A stretch of 64,000 nt of DNA, from the NCBI GenBank assembly GCA_963854835.1, contig OY978525.1, forward strand, positions 6,200,001 to 6,264,000, read 5' to 3'. The position numbers and the translations under genes are program-made. The notes beneath the pieces are model-generated. The model saw only the letters and a program-made list of their open reading frames with translations, was not told the DNA's origin and searched no databases. Shown piece after piece: positions 11,411 to 23,769 of the stretch; position 1 is the stretch's first letter; each line of letters opens with the position of its first letter. The stretch is from Megamerina dolium. Lineage: Eukaryota > Arthropoda > Insecta > Diptera > Megamerinidae.

Positions 11411-11578
11411 CTAGTGAAATTTTCCGGCGAATAATTTTCTAGAACATTTTAACCCTCTAGTGTCCTTCCAAATGCCATATTATTCAGAGTCTCGAAAAAA
11501 TGGGTCAAAATGACACTTTCGTGAGAGAACTAGTGGGTTAAAATGTATTACAAAATTATTCCTCGTGAAATTTTACTA
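11411..11578. mobile_element. Small foldback (long inverted repeat) element
   Basis: Two imperfect inverted arms of about 48 bp (about 11415-11462 and 11529-11576) make up most of a 168-bp unit. Both arms contain GAATAATTTT followed by ACATTTTAACCC.CTAGT in inverted orientation. Spacer of about 65 bp. No coding sequence. Confidence 0.7.
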
Positions 11579-11980
11579 TATGTGTCCTAACTACATATTT
11601 CACACCAATCGAATTTTAACCCTTTTTTCTCACTTATTCTAAAAGCAGTCAGTCAAAAAATTACAGATTTAATATGGCATGACCATTTAAAAAAATTTTT
11701 GCCTGAGAATCCAACAATTTTTGGAGGTTCTACTATAGGGTATAGGTTTAGGTCTGTTGAAATTGTTACATTGAAATTTCTTAACGTGATGGTGCTCCCC
11801 TTTTTTTTTTTATTCCTTCTCACAATATTAACATTTAAACCAGATTTTTTTTCCTCTACGAATTCAACTGAACCTGTATATAATAATGAAATCCAATAAA
11901 CCATGTAATCCGTATGAAATGATCATTTTTCGTACTTCTGTTTAGTAGCAGCAATACAATATAAAGTATATTAAGTACCT

Positions 11981-12229
11981 ATCCTCATTATGTCAAATGG
12001 AATGACAAGGATAGTTTAAATTACAATAAATGAAAATGTTTGACATTTCGAGTGATATTTGTAAACATTTGTGTGTCATTTATGACATTGTATTGTCAAA
12101 TGATGCCCTCATTTTGGTTGATTTGGTTTCTTCAATTCGATTTTAATCAAAAATGCTGCGAAATATGACATTTCGAATAAAAAGTATGGTGTGTTGTTGG
12201 TCTCTAATTGAATTTGACATATGAGGAAG
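11981..12229. mobile_element. Possible MITE bounded by TCCTCATNATGTCAAAT
   Basis: The left end TCCTCATTATGTCAAAT and the right end (other strand) TCCTCATATGTCAAAT are inverted copies differing by one base insertion, about 250 bp apart. Interior words such as TGACATTTCGA recur. No target duplication is clear, so low confidence. Confidence 0.4.
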
Positions 12230-13840
12230 TTTTTATACTGATTCTTGCAAACAAATTCAAATTTTTAGTTTTATAAAAATGTTTAAAAATTGTGATCAAA
12301 TTTTTATCAGATTAAATTGATATTTTCTTAAATTTTCTTAAAAGAATTACTAAATATTTTATTTATACCATATGAATGATAATCCAATTTTATGCCTTAT
12401 AATTAAAAAATTCCATATTAATGATTGTTTGATTTTAAATTATAGAATCCATTACATACATTACATTTTATAAAAATTCTCTGATAAAATATTTTGCAAC
12501 AATTATGCTATTATTCTGAACATATTAAAAAAAAAAAATCTTTTAAAATTGCCAACAACTTAATTATTCACAAAAACCCACATGTACTGAAAAATAATTT
12601 CGAAATAATGAAGTCAACCTAAATTCGAGCATAATACGATAGTAACAGTCATCATTCTTAGGCTCTTTAAAGTATTTTATATATCAAAAACACCAGCAAA
12701 ATACAGTGAAATAAACAAGCATTAAAATAATTCACAAATCAGTTGCACAACCCAGTGGGAAGAACATGCAGGAATGGTAAGCGATGAAGTAAGTACACTT
12801 TGCTATGAAATATTCTTACTTAATTTATGCATGACATATTTAAATACTGGGTAAGCTATGAAATATCATAGAATAGCAAAAAATTCATATAAATTTCTTC
12901 AGTGACTTCTTAGTTTATGAGATATTGCATGAATGTGTCTTACTTTTGTTTCTTTGAACATGGTTCAAGAAACATTACCTCATTGCAAACCAATAGCTTT
13001 TTCATCAAAAAATTCTTCAGTTGACAGTTGATAATGCATCACATATTTTTCGACCGGGTAAGCTTACTCGTGTGTAGGAATGAATAAATTTGGCATTTTT
13101 GCGCATGCGTAAATTGATTGACTACTACCATGAGTCGATAAGTAGGTGAATATGTACTCGTAAATAAATGTATGTACTCGTTGGAATAAATTTTCATAAT
13201 CAATAACGGTAACTAAGAGCAGAAAACTTGCATAGTATAACAGCAAGGTTATAATTTAAGCAAGAAAAAACAACAATTGTAATTCCATTATTTTTTTTTT
13301 TTTTTTTTTTGCCTGCTTTAAATGATTTGAGAAGCATCTGAATTAAAGCGCGTGAAAGACAAATATGGTTACAAAATGAAACAGAACAGCAGAGAAAAAA
13401 TAACAAAATTTAATCATAATCATAATAATATTATGTGCTTTTAAAAAACATTAACTACTTAACAAATTCCATAAACATCAACACCTTCGATCGTCCAATC
13501 GACACAACTTACTGATCGTCTGACAGATCGACTGGCAACAATATTAACAAATTCATTAATGATTCCTACTTATTAAAATGCTGAACATGTCTGCCGTTGC
13601 GGCAAATACGTGTACAATTCATAAAAATTGTATCTTAATTAAGCGGTAGAGAGAAAAATTGCAAAAACTTCAATTTAAAAAAAAAATTCAAATACGAAAA
13701 AGTAGGTAGATTGGTAAGGTATGTGCGAAGGAATGTAAGTAAACTTAATTAAATTATTAATATATTTTTTGATTGGCAACTTAGATCCATCCAAAAATTT
13801 TAAAATGTAATTATAAAACGCTTAGGTTGAAAGACGCAAA
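12230..13840. other. AT-rich intronic stretch, no gene seen
   Basis: No exon or mobile element recognised; a poly(T) tract at 13291-13310. Confidence 0.45.
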
Positions 13841-13845
13841 AGAAT

Positions 13846-14515
13846 TGTATAACCCCATAACGAGTTTGAAGTGCTTAACGTGAGCCCTTGCCTGGTGAGA
13901 CCTAATCTCACGATGCACAATGCGCAAATGATCAATTTGAAGCGTTAATAAGCGTCCCGTAGGAGTGGAAAATCGTAATCCAACCTCCTGATTTCTACGG
14001 TACTAATGAGACACACACAACTGGACATGTTACCCCCCTTGGTGACGATCTAAGGGATCACCACCCGGCTGAAATGCAACTCCACATCGAGCAACACAGG
14101 CCTTGACAGAAAGGAATACTCTTCCCGCGTAAACTTTGCGTTTTAACCTCGTTTTAACCTTTGGTCAGACTTCGTAGCCGAAGTTACGACCAGTTTCAGC
14201 CCCTTTTGATTCCGGACTAATGATCGGGATACACAACTCCACAATAAGATGAAAGAATGATGTCTGACGCACCAGAAGAATCACATTATATGGATTTTGG
14301 AACGCTCAATTGAATCCATGGTTTGATTGCTGCCAACACCCTAAGATTATTTGCTACTCTCAAAATGAACTTACCAAAACAGTCGCATGATAACATTAGT
14401 TTTCTTGCTAATCTGACATTTTAAGGTTAGAATAGTGGTGAGGGTGATGACGGTAATTCGACCACGGATTCGCATTCAGCGACCCCAAAAGCCCATAGAA
14501 AACATATAGAATGTG
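13846..14515. other. GC-richer island without an open frame, possible dead retroelement
   Basis: About 650 bp, visibly richer in G+C than the flanks, with blocks such as GAGCCCTTGCCTGGTGAGAC, CACCCGGCTGAAATGC and TTCGACCACGGATTCGC. There are no long open frames in either direction. The composition and the phrase CATTCAGCGACCCCAAAA suggest the untranslated or decayed part of a retroelement rather than host intron. I cannot assign a family. Confidence 0.4.
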
Positions 14516-14883
14516 TCTATTTTAATCTACTTATATTTATTGTGGGATTGTATTTTCAGCAAAAAAGGTTTCCAGAGCATTTTCTCGTCCATTTTATATG
14601 ACAGCATCATTTTGGAATGGCAAAAAGAAATAAGTGTGTTCGGAAGCAGTAATAAATGTGGGTCATTCATGTACAATATTTACCAATTATAACGCCTTCC
14701 CGGGAGTGGTGAATACCGGTTTAAAACAAATTTCAATTTTGTTGAGGAGCACGCTAAGAACGTGAAGGTAAGTATGTAAATATTGGCTCCGAAGAATTAG
14801 TTAGAGTAAGTCTTACATTTCATTTCGCTGAAGCGACTACTGAGTAACTGTGGTATGGTCGATTATCAGGTGTTATAACCTAA

Positions 14884-15399
14884 ACAGACGGCAGCCTAAT
14901 TCCGAATTACCGAGTTAATTCGAATTAACTCGGGCATTAACTGCAGCTAATCCGCATCAAGTCTATGTGTTAATTCTCAAAATAAAAGAGGATTAGGGCA
15001 ATTTCCTATGGCAACACTGCTGAAAATTGTCTATTGTGAATTTTTTTCCATCCATTTTAGAAAACATTAGGTGTGTTCGCTAACAAAAAAATTTCAACAA
15101 TTGTTAACAGTTTTCAACATGAAAAGAGTTGGCGAACAAATAAATCTAGCTGTCAATTACGAACGGTGAATGTCAATTTACAAGTTTCTGATAGTTTTCA
15201 GTTCACATACTTCTTGTATGTGTATTTTCTCATATCGAGAGTGACAGATGATAGAAATTGATAGTGATAGTAATGTAAGTGAGCAGACCTAATAAAACAC
15301 CAATCAGCCGTTTAGTTAATCCGCAATACTGTCGTCTGTCAGGTTATTATTTTATTCGGATTAAGTGCGCCGGTAATCCGGAATTAGGCTGCCGTCTGT
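14884..15399. mobile_element. MITE with 29-bp terminal inverted repeats (ACAGACGGCAGCCTAATTCC)
   Basis: The left end ACAGACGGCAGCCTAATTCC continues GAATTACCG. The right end is its inverse with one mismatch (GGATTACCG), 516 bp away. The interior has further ATTAACTCG/CGAGTTAATTCG inverted words. No transposase; a 62-codon open stretch inside is not convincing. Target duplication unclear (flanks CCTAA and CTAGG), so the superfamily is not assigned. Confidence 0.8.
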
Positions 15400-15459
15400 C
15401 TAGGCTATTACATTAATTTTATAGATGCATGCTTCTTATGGATTAAAGAAAGGATATAA

Positions 15460-15656
15460 CCATGTTTGGACGTTTGGGAAATATGTTAAGGAGAAAATAA
15501 CTTCGTCCATACATTTTTACCGTCTAGGAGTGAATTTTATATGCGAATCCTTCATAGGGTTTAAAAACGGGTATTAGTATGTTTGGATATTTGGGAATAT
15601 GTTAAGAAGAAAATATCTTCGTCCATTCATTTTTATCCGCCAGGAGTGAATTTTAT
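15460..15656. repeat. Direct duplication of an ~80-bp unit
   Basis: ATGTTTGGACGTTTGGGAAA... at 15461-15540 is repeated as ATGTTTGGATATTTGGGAA... at 15578-15656. Both copies end AGGAGTGAATTTTAT. Spacing is about 116 bp and divergence about 10-15%. Function unknown. Confidence 0.75.
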
Positions 15657-15985
15657 CTTATCTTCTTGTTAATACTCGTATTCGTTTTAGATCTGTTTTC
15701 TTCCCATGGTGCAGTAATTCTGTTCGAGGATATTATTGGTCACTCTCACTTCTATCACTAGTTGACACAAACGCATTCTTTTACAGAGCTTTACAAAATA
15801 ACACAAATTTGGATATAGAATTAGAATTATTAATGATTTCCATTCATCAATATCCCATAGCTAATAGCACAATAGTGCTATTTTATTTTCAGAATATGAA
15901 TAAGCTCTTTATTTTATCGTTTATTTTTAATAAACGAAAAAATATCACTTTCTTCCCGCTTCCATCGTCTGTCTGATTGAATACT

Positions 15986-16380
15986 TAGGTTAGGTTAAGT
16001 TATTGTGGCTGCCCTCTCTCAGAGAGGACACACTTAGACCAGAAAGGCCCATTGTGATTCCAGCGAAGTTCTCTTCTCGAATATTGTGCGTGTTAAATTT
16101 AGAATGGATTAGAATGGAACTACTTATATTAATCGGTTCCATATGGCAGAATCCATGTGACACCACTTTAACTTAGCTTTGTCACAGAGCTCTTTTAAGA
16201 GGCAATTTTAGCAAATTATTTCTGCCGGAAAAATTGCCAATTATTTGCGTACTGGAGGGTACCGTTCCAAAGAAAAAATCTTTTCGATATTGAATTTTGT
16301 TATGCTTCAGTGGGGGATTGAACCCAATACTTACAGATCAGAAGGCCAAAGCATTAATCACTGAGCTGCGGCACCCTACA
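15986..16380 (-). mobile_element. tRNA-derived SINE, alternative tail type
   Basis: Minus-strand head GGGTGCCGCAGCTCAGTGAT with a recognisable GTTCAATCCCCC B-box, and the same body as the other copies (TTTGGAACGGTACCC). The 3' end differs: ACTAAGTGTGTCC-like sequence, GGCAGCCACAATAACTTAAC and CTAACCTA instead of GTGCCACATATTT. The near-identical decamers ATTGAATACT (15976-15985) and ATTGTATACT (16381-16390) flank it as a target duplication. The copy at 25.85 kb has the same tail. Confidence 0.8.
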
Positions 16381-16389
16381 ATTGTATAC

Positions 16390-19300
16390 TGCAAACATAA
16401 AATTTCAAATTTTTTCTTTCAGCAAACAGAAAAATAGGTTTACAATAATTTGTCTTTATATTTTTACACGAAAAAATAACTAAAAACCATATAAACTCTT
16501 TCACTATTTTACTTAAAATATAAAATTTCACCATTTTATTTTACAAAAAGTACCGAAATAAATTTAAATGAAACTTTCACAATAGTATTTGATTGCAAAT
16601 AACTTTCAGAAAGCCGTGCAACACATAAATAAAATCAAATTCTAAAAATTTCATATATATATATTTGTGACAGGTTTATTGCACATAAAAAAAGAGAATT
16701 ACTACAACAATCGCTTTAACCTAATGTGGTCTCAAAAAAAATATATTAGCTAGACTGTCATTAAACGCCCAAAAGAAGACATACATTTATGTATGCATGT
16801 ATGTATATGTGACATATTTGTGACATACATAAATTCATACATATATACACCCACATATTCATAAGCCACAAGCCATAAGTAGAAAAAAAAAAATCATGAA
16901 AATCAACCAAACCAACAAAAAATTATTTTGAAAAAAAAAAAAAATTACAAATAATTGAGTTTTTTGAGCAGTTACCTTCAACAATATGATCCATGCAAGT
17001 ACGTACATACAGACATCGTAACAAATTTTCGCAACATTACAACAAATTTATTGCAACAAAATAAAAACCGTAACGAAAATTGTCAAAATGACAATCGTGT
17101 CTCTTCTATCTTCATTATTACAAGTTTGCTGTCTCTATTTGAGATTTTTTTGTTCAATGTGTTGTTGCTTTTTTTTTTTGTGTGCTTTTGATGTCATTGT
17201 ATCAACCCACATATGCCATAAACGCCTTATTTTAACATTTAACTTTTACAGTAAGTAACAAAGAGAGAGAGAGAGATAGAGGGAGAGAGAAAAATAAATT
17301 GAAGCACTAAAAAGGAAAAATAGACATGATAAACCGTTAACAACAAATTCAACACAACTCATACTAGTCATACCACATACAAACAATCAAAAACCAACGC
17401 ATTCTGTTGCGCTATCAATTTTTATATGTGCTTCCATTAAAATTGAATACATTTTGAATGAACTGTCTCATATGAAAAGTGAGACGTTTTACATTCAACT
17501 AAAGGAATTTTATATATTTTTTGCATATATTAAATTAAAAGCGATATCTATGTGCACACATAATTGATTTTTGCACCATTAACTATTTCAGTTTCTATCT
17601 GCTATTACTTAAAATGGAAGCATAGTAATCAATGTAGGGTTCAACGTCTTTTTTTTTATATAATTTTCAATTAATTGCTTTGTTTTATTTGTTTTTTTTT
17701 TTTCTTTTTTTTTTTTGTATTGTTTCTTTAGAAGCCGGTTTTAAGTCTATTGACCTTATCAAAGGTCAAATAGCACAACTTGAAAAAATAAAAAATTAAC
17801 GAAACTAAAAAATTTACCCTATAACACATAACATAAGGCATATTTATTCCTTAGCTTATGCATATGCATATAGTTTGTCCCATTTAATATAAATAGAATG
17901 GAGAAACTAATGAATACAGCACATCTAAAATGTTTGCTTTACTTTATAAATATATATGTGTGGTATTTTTAACAAAGTATGTCGTCATTTTCAAAATCAA
18001 AAAGTTGTCATTAAATATGCATATATGGGCGCCCTAGAAAATATAAGAATATATAAGAAATAATCCTTTGTAAAATTGAACATTGGTTTAGGTTAAAAAA
18101 ATTTGTCTTTCAATTAGGCGCTGGGGCCTGTACCGTCATTATATATCGCAATTTCTTAGAATTTTTATATTTAAGGCCACTTCCAGGTTCCAGTTCCAGG
18201 TCATAACACCGTTCATTTGAGATTTTTATTGTATATGAGACGCCTTAATGTACATAATCACGTCAAGCTTGACCAAGTTAGATAGTGCAAATTGCAAGGT
18301 AGCCATATAAGATTTCAGACATATTCGTATTTCAGATAAATGTACTACTCAAGGATTTACTCATAGGGAATAATTTTTTATGGTTTCAAAACTTTTCGAT
18401 CTTCTAGTATAATTCTTTCTTATCTTTTAGCTTCGATCATGTTAATTAGGAAATGGTAACAATAATGATAGCAATATGATTGCTAAAGACCTGAGACCTG
18501 TAAATCACAGGCTCATTCGTTTGAAGAGTGTTGCAAATTTTGGATTCTGCTCTATCTCATCAATATTTATTTTTATGGTTCCGAATGCAATATCTTGTAA
18601 TTTCGAAAAGTTTTATTGAAGATTTCTTTGAAAATTCGCCATCATTGGAATGGTGGAATAGGAAGGATAATAATGGCAGCTCAAATAGCTCGTATGTTCG
18701 AAGCTTGGCCGCGGCAAACTTAACTCACAGTTTTGGAAATGATACAAAATTTCAGCCATTTATGCTTTCAAGAAAAAATGTTTACATCGTTGTAAATATA
18801 TTTGGTTCTTCCTTCTTCTTCTTCTTCTTCTTTACTATTTCTAACCGATTTTTGCAAACGACGGCTGATTTCCACTAAAACAGCGTGGGCTTCAACTTAA
18901 AATAAACCTCTCCATCCAAGAAGATCTTAAAAATGGGTTTTTACGTCAAATGTATTTGAATTATTAAACGTTACATTCCTAACATCCCCTAATAAATCTA
19001 ATAGAGATGATTTTTATTTTTTTCATGGACTTACAACAAAACACTGTTTGAACCTGGCGCCTCATAAGTCACGAAAATAAGTTTGCAATTAGTTTCATAG
19101 CGTGCCTTGAGAGGATTTTACGTTCATACAAATTTTCGTCTTTGGTGAGTCCTAAAAACAGCCAAAATCGAATTTTCTGCATAACTCTTTTAATTATTAT
19201 TTGATTACAAAGAGTGATATATCGTTTGAAGAGATAGTTTTCTGTACTATATATCTTTCTTAGAGTATTTTACCCTAGAATCCCTCCTTAATTTATTAAG

Positions 19301-19480
19301 TTCAAATAACTTAAATAATAATTTTTACTTCATTAAATGAAACTTGACTCTTCATAAAATTATGCGTTTCAATAAGTGATGTATTTTTTTTCTGAGGCAA
19401 AATGATCTGAAAAATATGAGCAGTACTCAAAATTATCTTTTTAAGGATATATCACACTTTGGAATCGAGTAATAAATAAA
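16390..19480. other. AT-rich intronic stretch, no gene seen
   Basis: Homopolymer and simple tracts only: (GA)n at 17261-17290, poly(T) near 17690-17720, and TATGTATG-type runs at 16790-16850. A 116-codon plus-strand open stretch at 18528-18878 has no domain I recognise and ends in a TTC repeat. Confidence 0.45.
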
Positions 19481-19528
19481 AGAGTTGATCTTATTCAACA
19501 CATTTTATTGGTGTCACTGTGTTCGACA

Positions 19529-19876
19529 ACTCGTCCACACTCGCCAACTCGTCCACACTCGCCAACTCGTTCACACTCGCCAACTCGTCCACACTCGCCA
19601 ACTCGTCCACACTCGCCAACTCGTCCACACTCGCCAACTCGTCCACACTCGCCAACTCGTCCACACTCGCCAACTCGTCCACACTCGCCAACTCGTCCAC
19701 ACTCGCCAACTCGTCCACACTCGCCAACTCGTCCACACTCGCCAACTCGTCCACACTCGCCAACTCGTCCACACTCGCCAACTCGTCCACACTCTCCAAC
19801 TCGTTCACACTCGCCAACTCGTCCACATTCGCCAACTCGTCCACACTCGCCAACTCGCCAACTCGTCCACATATAA
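19529..19876. repeat. 18-bp minisatellite (CTCGTCCACACTCGCCAA), ~19 copies
   Basis: Highly homogeneous tandem array of the 18-bp unit with a few single-base variants (TTCACA, CTCTCC, CATTCG). Because the period is divisible by three and the unit lacks stops, several frames on both strands are open through it. These are by-products, not genes. GC-rich against an AT-rich background. It lies in the long second Kank intron. Confidence 0.92.
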
Positions 19877-19909
19877 ACGCGAATATAAACTTTAGTTGAA
19901 GCAATTTTT

Positions 19910-21140
19910 ACTCAATTTATTCGAGTTAGATAATATTTGACTCATCACATCACTGAATTGAATTCTATGGTATATTTTATTTTTCTCTACAGTGAAATTT
20001 TTGGATATGTAATGTGAAAAAATGTGACAAAGACCCTAACCCTAAAATTCATGCATTTAAAAAAAATTAGACTGAAATTTTAATTAAGAGAGGTTCTAAA
20101 TGTATTAAAAATTATCTAAAGTCATAATATTAAAAATATGAATACATACAGTTTTTTGGCTATGAAATTGTGACTCACTACGCCATTAAGACTTAGTTAA
20201 ATCTTATGATGAATATAAAAAAATCGTTTTTTAACCTTACTGCTTAAGAAACAAATATTTATAAATTATTATATTTATTTGAAGCAACAATTTTACTTTT
20301 GATTTCAATAATTTATACTTTTTTATACAATCATAATTAATTAACAACCTTCAATAATAACATACTCATATGTACATATACAAATATGTAAGTATTATTA
20401 ATATATTAATATAATTATAAAATTACAGCCAATTTTTTTTTTAATATATACAATATACATATGAATGTGTGCGTGTGTGTGTATATCTCAATAATGCGTA
20501 TGTGGGTGATTTGTTGTTGCCAGATGTGTTTATTGGCAACAATTTTTTTTCTTGATTCTTGATGTTTAATACTTTATACAATATTAACGGGCCTTGGTAG
20601 TAGTACATAAATATAAAAGTAATTTGTATGACACAGACGCTCGTATATAAAACAGAAAGCACCTACGCTTTACGCTTACGCTGCTAGTAGTTATAATAAA
20701 TATTATTATTGTGGTGGTGGAGTGGTTGTATTGATTTTCGAATAATATGCCATACCACATATCATAAATTGTTGGCAGCTTGAAAGCATGAACCTACATA
20801 TATATACTAATAAATATATCAGTCTTTTCCCTCTCCCTTTTACTGTGTATTTCTCTCATTTTATCGCTTATTGACTTTTATTATAATTTTTTTTTTGTTC
20901 AATTTGCTTCACATTTCATTCATAATATTTAGAATTTCATTCATAAATTCATTTCATTTTTCATTCGATATCATTGCAATTAAACCCGTGACGCAATGGC
21001 GCCAGATGGTCTTTTCAATCATTTCTCTTTCTTGCTAATTAATATTGAATTATGATAATAATGATAATAATAACGCTAAGGATGATAATATTTATGATTA
21101 TGAATATTATAAATGCATACAATTAAAAAAATGCTATTTA
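19910..21140. other. AT-rich intronic stretch, no gene seen
   Basis: No exon or mobile element recognised; a GTGTGCGTGTGTGTGTATAT tract near 20466. Confidence 0.45.
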
Positions 21141-21145
21141 CTTAC

Positions 21146-21189
21146 CATTTTCCTCAGCAAATGTACGCGGCGTACTCATTACAACAGAC
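21146..21189 (-). CDS. Kank: Kank exon 2 (44-bp microexon)
   Basis: Read on the minus strand: acceptor TTATATTTCAG, 44 exonic bases, donor GTAAGT. It encodes (R)SVVMSTPRTFAEEN(G) in the frame set by exon 1, and its final G joins the GT of exon 3 into a glycine codon immediately before RLPSQYANV. The near-consensus donor, good acceptor and exact phase match to both neighbours are the evidence. An internal ATG (MSTPRTF) could serve as the start of a shorter isoform if exon 1 is skipped. Confidence 0.72.
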
Positions 21190-21199
21190 CTGAAATATA

Positions 21200-23090
21200 A
21201 AAAAAATATGAAAAATAAATATTTTCTTATATTTTTCAGATTATTATCTTATTATTTATTATGGATACTATAGTCATGATGCATTTTATATATTGCATGC
21301 CTATATGCCAGGAATGACAAACTGCATCATTCATCAGCAGCTACATCACTCATTCAATATAATCGTACAATTGCAAAAAAAAAAACGATGAAAAAAATTA
21401 TGTTACAGAATTCATAATTAATTATAAGATGTGACAGCATAAATTTACATATATACACATAGCCTTATGCTTAAATATAACAAAAACAAAAAATATTAAT
21501 AGAGCAGCGTCTATGTAGCTCAAATACTAGATTGGTATATAACCAATTACATAGAGTATATAGGTGCTACTATGTAAATATATTCAAAGCGTTTAATTTT
21601 TTTATTTAGCATTAATTTATTTGTTTATTTTTAAAATAATTTATATAGATTTTATATTTTAAAAGCTTTTGCAAGAAGTGCACGATAATAAGTTCTGTGG
21701 TAACAATCAATAACTGCTTAAGCTGCGTTAAGATTGTGATTTTTTTTTATGATTGAAAACAAACGCATTAAAACTAAATCGGAGCATCAACCACCAAAAC
21801 CCAACTCTAATGCTTTAACATGAACCTCAGGGATTTTATTTCAAATTGGATAAAAATTTGTTTGTATTAAGAAGTACGACTTTTTAATATCTCACGAAAA
21901 ATAAAATCGAATAATTTTTTACCAAACTCTGATTACACAAAGTCGAAGACACAAATTTTTTCTAGGTTAGATTAGCTTACTCTGGCTGAACACGTCATTT
22001 TTTTCTCAATAAGGGAAGAGGTTGTAATACAGGCAAGATTCCTGAGCATTGATAAGATCAAATAAATTCTAATTGTATACCCCCCTTCAACAGCTTGATA
22101 AACGTAGTTTGAAGAAAATTCTATTTACCGCTTTACCTTTAGCTGCACTAATTTTACAAATTTCTCACTGAAGTATTCTAGATATTCTCAGAAGTTAAAT
22201 CTTTGGAAATATCGAAGAAAAAATTTATCTGGTTTTTCATCCGACAAAATTGGATAATTTCCTTTAGTGAAATTTTCTGTGTAATAAATTAAATTAAATA
22301 AATTGACACACTGATATTCTATCTAAAAAATTTAATGATGGAGAAAAAATTATATTTTTTTTTCACCCAACAATTATGGAACTTCTCCATTTAAGCTGAA
22401 AAAATACACACATTATCATTTTTGACATCTATAAGGTTTTTGGTTCTATTCTAAAGCCGTCGATATATTCAGATTTTGGAAATTACTTGCTTAACTGGTA
22501 AAGTTTTTGATGGATTTCCATTTTCACAAAAAATCTGCCCAACCTTGATTTTTTCGCTTATACATCTGTTTTAATTAAGCTCAATTACCTCTGAGAAAAA
22601 TAATCAGATTAAAATTAGATTAACAGATTAAGATATTAGCTTGTTCTTGAGTTTATTCTGAATATGTCGTTATATGAAAAAGTTGGAAATTATATAGATC
22701 TATCATTAAAATTTTTAATGACTTTAAAATTTCACTGAATAACTTAATGAAGCTCTCTTGTGAAACTGACAAAATATATTACATAGATCAGCAAATCGAC
22801 GTAGATCAATTATGCTATCATTTTGAGATTTTAATAAGAATTTTATTACATAATTTCATAAGCGAATATTCAAGACACATTTTTGTCCGGGACCATTAAC
22901 TGATATCTCGGTACTAATGGAGTTTTCAAGTGATCTAGTGAATGTTACAGGTCTGATCGACTACAATTCGAAAATATATTTAAAAAGTTTCTAGAGCAAA
23001 AATAACTCCTATAAAGATACCGTTAAAACACCGTTGCCGACTCCGACCGACATGCCGCAAGTTTTTCAATAATGGTTTATGTTGTTCGAA
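21200..23090. other. AT-rich intronic stretch, no gene seen
   Basis: No exon or mobile element recognised. Confidence 0.45.
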
Positions 23091-23094
23091 TTTT

Positions 23095-23690
23095 CCTATA
23101 CCTGGTTTCATGTTGTACTCGACCAGATCTACAAACTTCCCTAAGTCACTGTAAAAAGTCAACCCGACAAATTGTTGGAAACATTACTGAATTATTGATT
23201 GTTAAATACCACAATATTTAACAACACAATATCAATGATCCAATAACGTCGATTTAACAGTAAATTGAAAATTTGAGGGCATTCGAAATTTTGTGATCCG
23301 ATCTTTGTGTTGTACGCTATCAGGCATAACAACTTAACTAGGTTACCGTAAAAAGTCATTCCAAAAAACGGAACGGATTTTACCGGTAAATTGAACACAT
23401 TAGGCTGTTAGAAAATTTCTTAACTTGGTTTTATGTTGTACTCGAGCAAATCTACAAACTTCACTAAGTCACTGTAAAAAGTCATCACGACCAATCGTTG
23501 AAAAAATTACTGAATTATTGATTGTTATATAACGCAAGTGATCCAATAACGGCAATTTAACAGTAAATTGAACACTTGAGAGGGTTACAAATTTTCAAAA
23601 TTCGATTTTGTGTTCGATTTGAGCAGACTTATAAATTAAACCGTACCAACTCATTCCAAAAAACAGAACGGAAAATTAATTTTAAAATTT
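23095..23690. repeat. Higher-order tandem duplication (~310 bp, two A-B units)
   Basis: A words: TTGTACTCGACCAGATCTAC at about 23114 and TTGTACTCGAGCAAATCTAC at about 23436, each followed by AAGTCACTGTAAAAAGTCA. B words: TGTTGTACGC near 23309 and TGTGTTCGAT near 23611, each followed within 60 bp by TCATTCCAAAAAAC and GAACGG. The order A-B-A-B gives a repeat of about 302-322 bp. Confidence 0.7.
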
Positions 23691-23769
23691 GCGTGATTTT
23701 GCGCTTACATGTGCTGACGAAAGTGAAAGTGCAATGTAACTTCGCTGTTATATTAAGAACATAAGAAAA

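Noticed and set aside
11653..11904. Copia-type gag fragment (KIVGFSGKNFFKWSCHIKSV on the minus strand)
   Set aside because: Only a short, loose resemblance; no further gag, protease or other retroelement sequence and no LTR nearby.
13291..13310. Poly(T) as a retrotransposon tail
   Set aside because: No element body or target duplication next to it; many such homopolymers occur in this window.
15986..16010. Telomere-like TTAGG repeats (TTAGGTTAGGTTA)
   Set aside because: Only two units, explained as part of the alternative SINE tail, also seen at 25.85 kb.
19529..19876. CRISPR-like array
   Set aside because: Units are contiguous 18-bp repeats without unique spacers, in a eukaryotic genome.
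19485..19904. Repeat proteins in several frames over the 18-bp minisatellite
   Set aside because: Open in many frames on both strands because the unit length is a multiple of three and lacks stops; no single frame is favoured.
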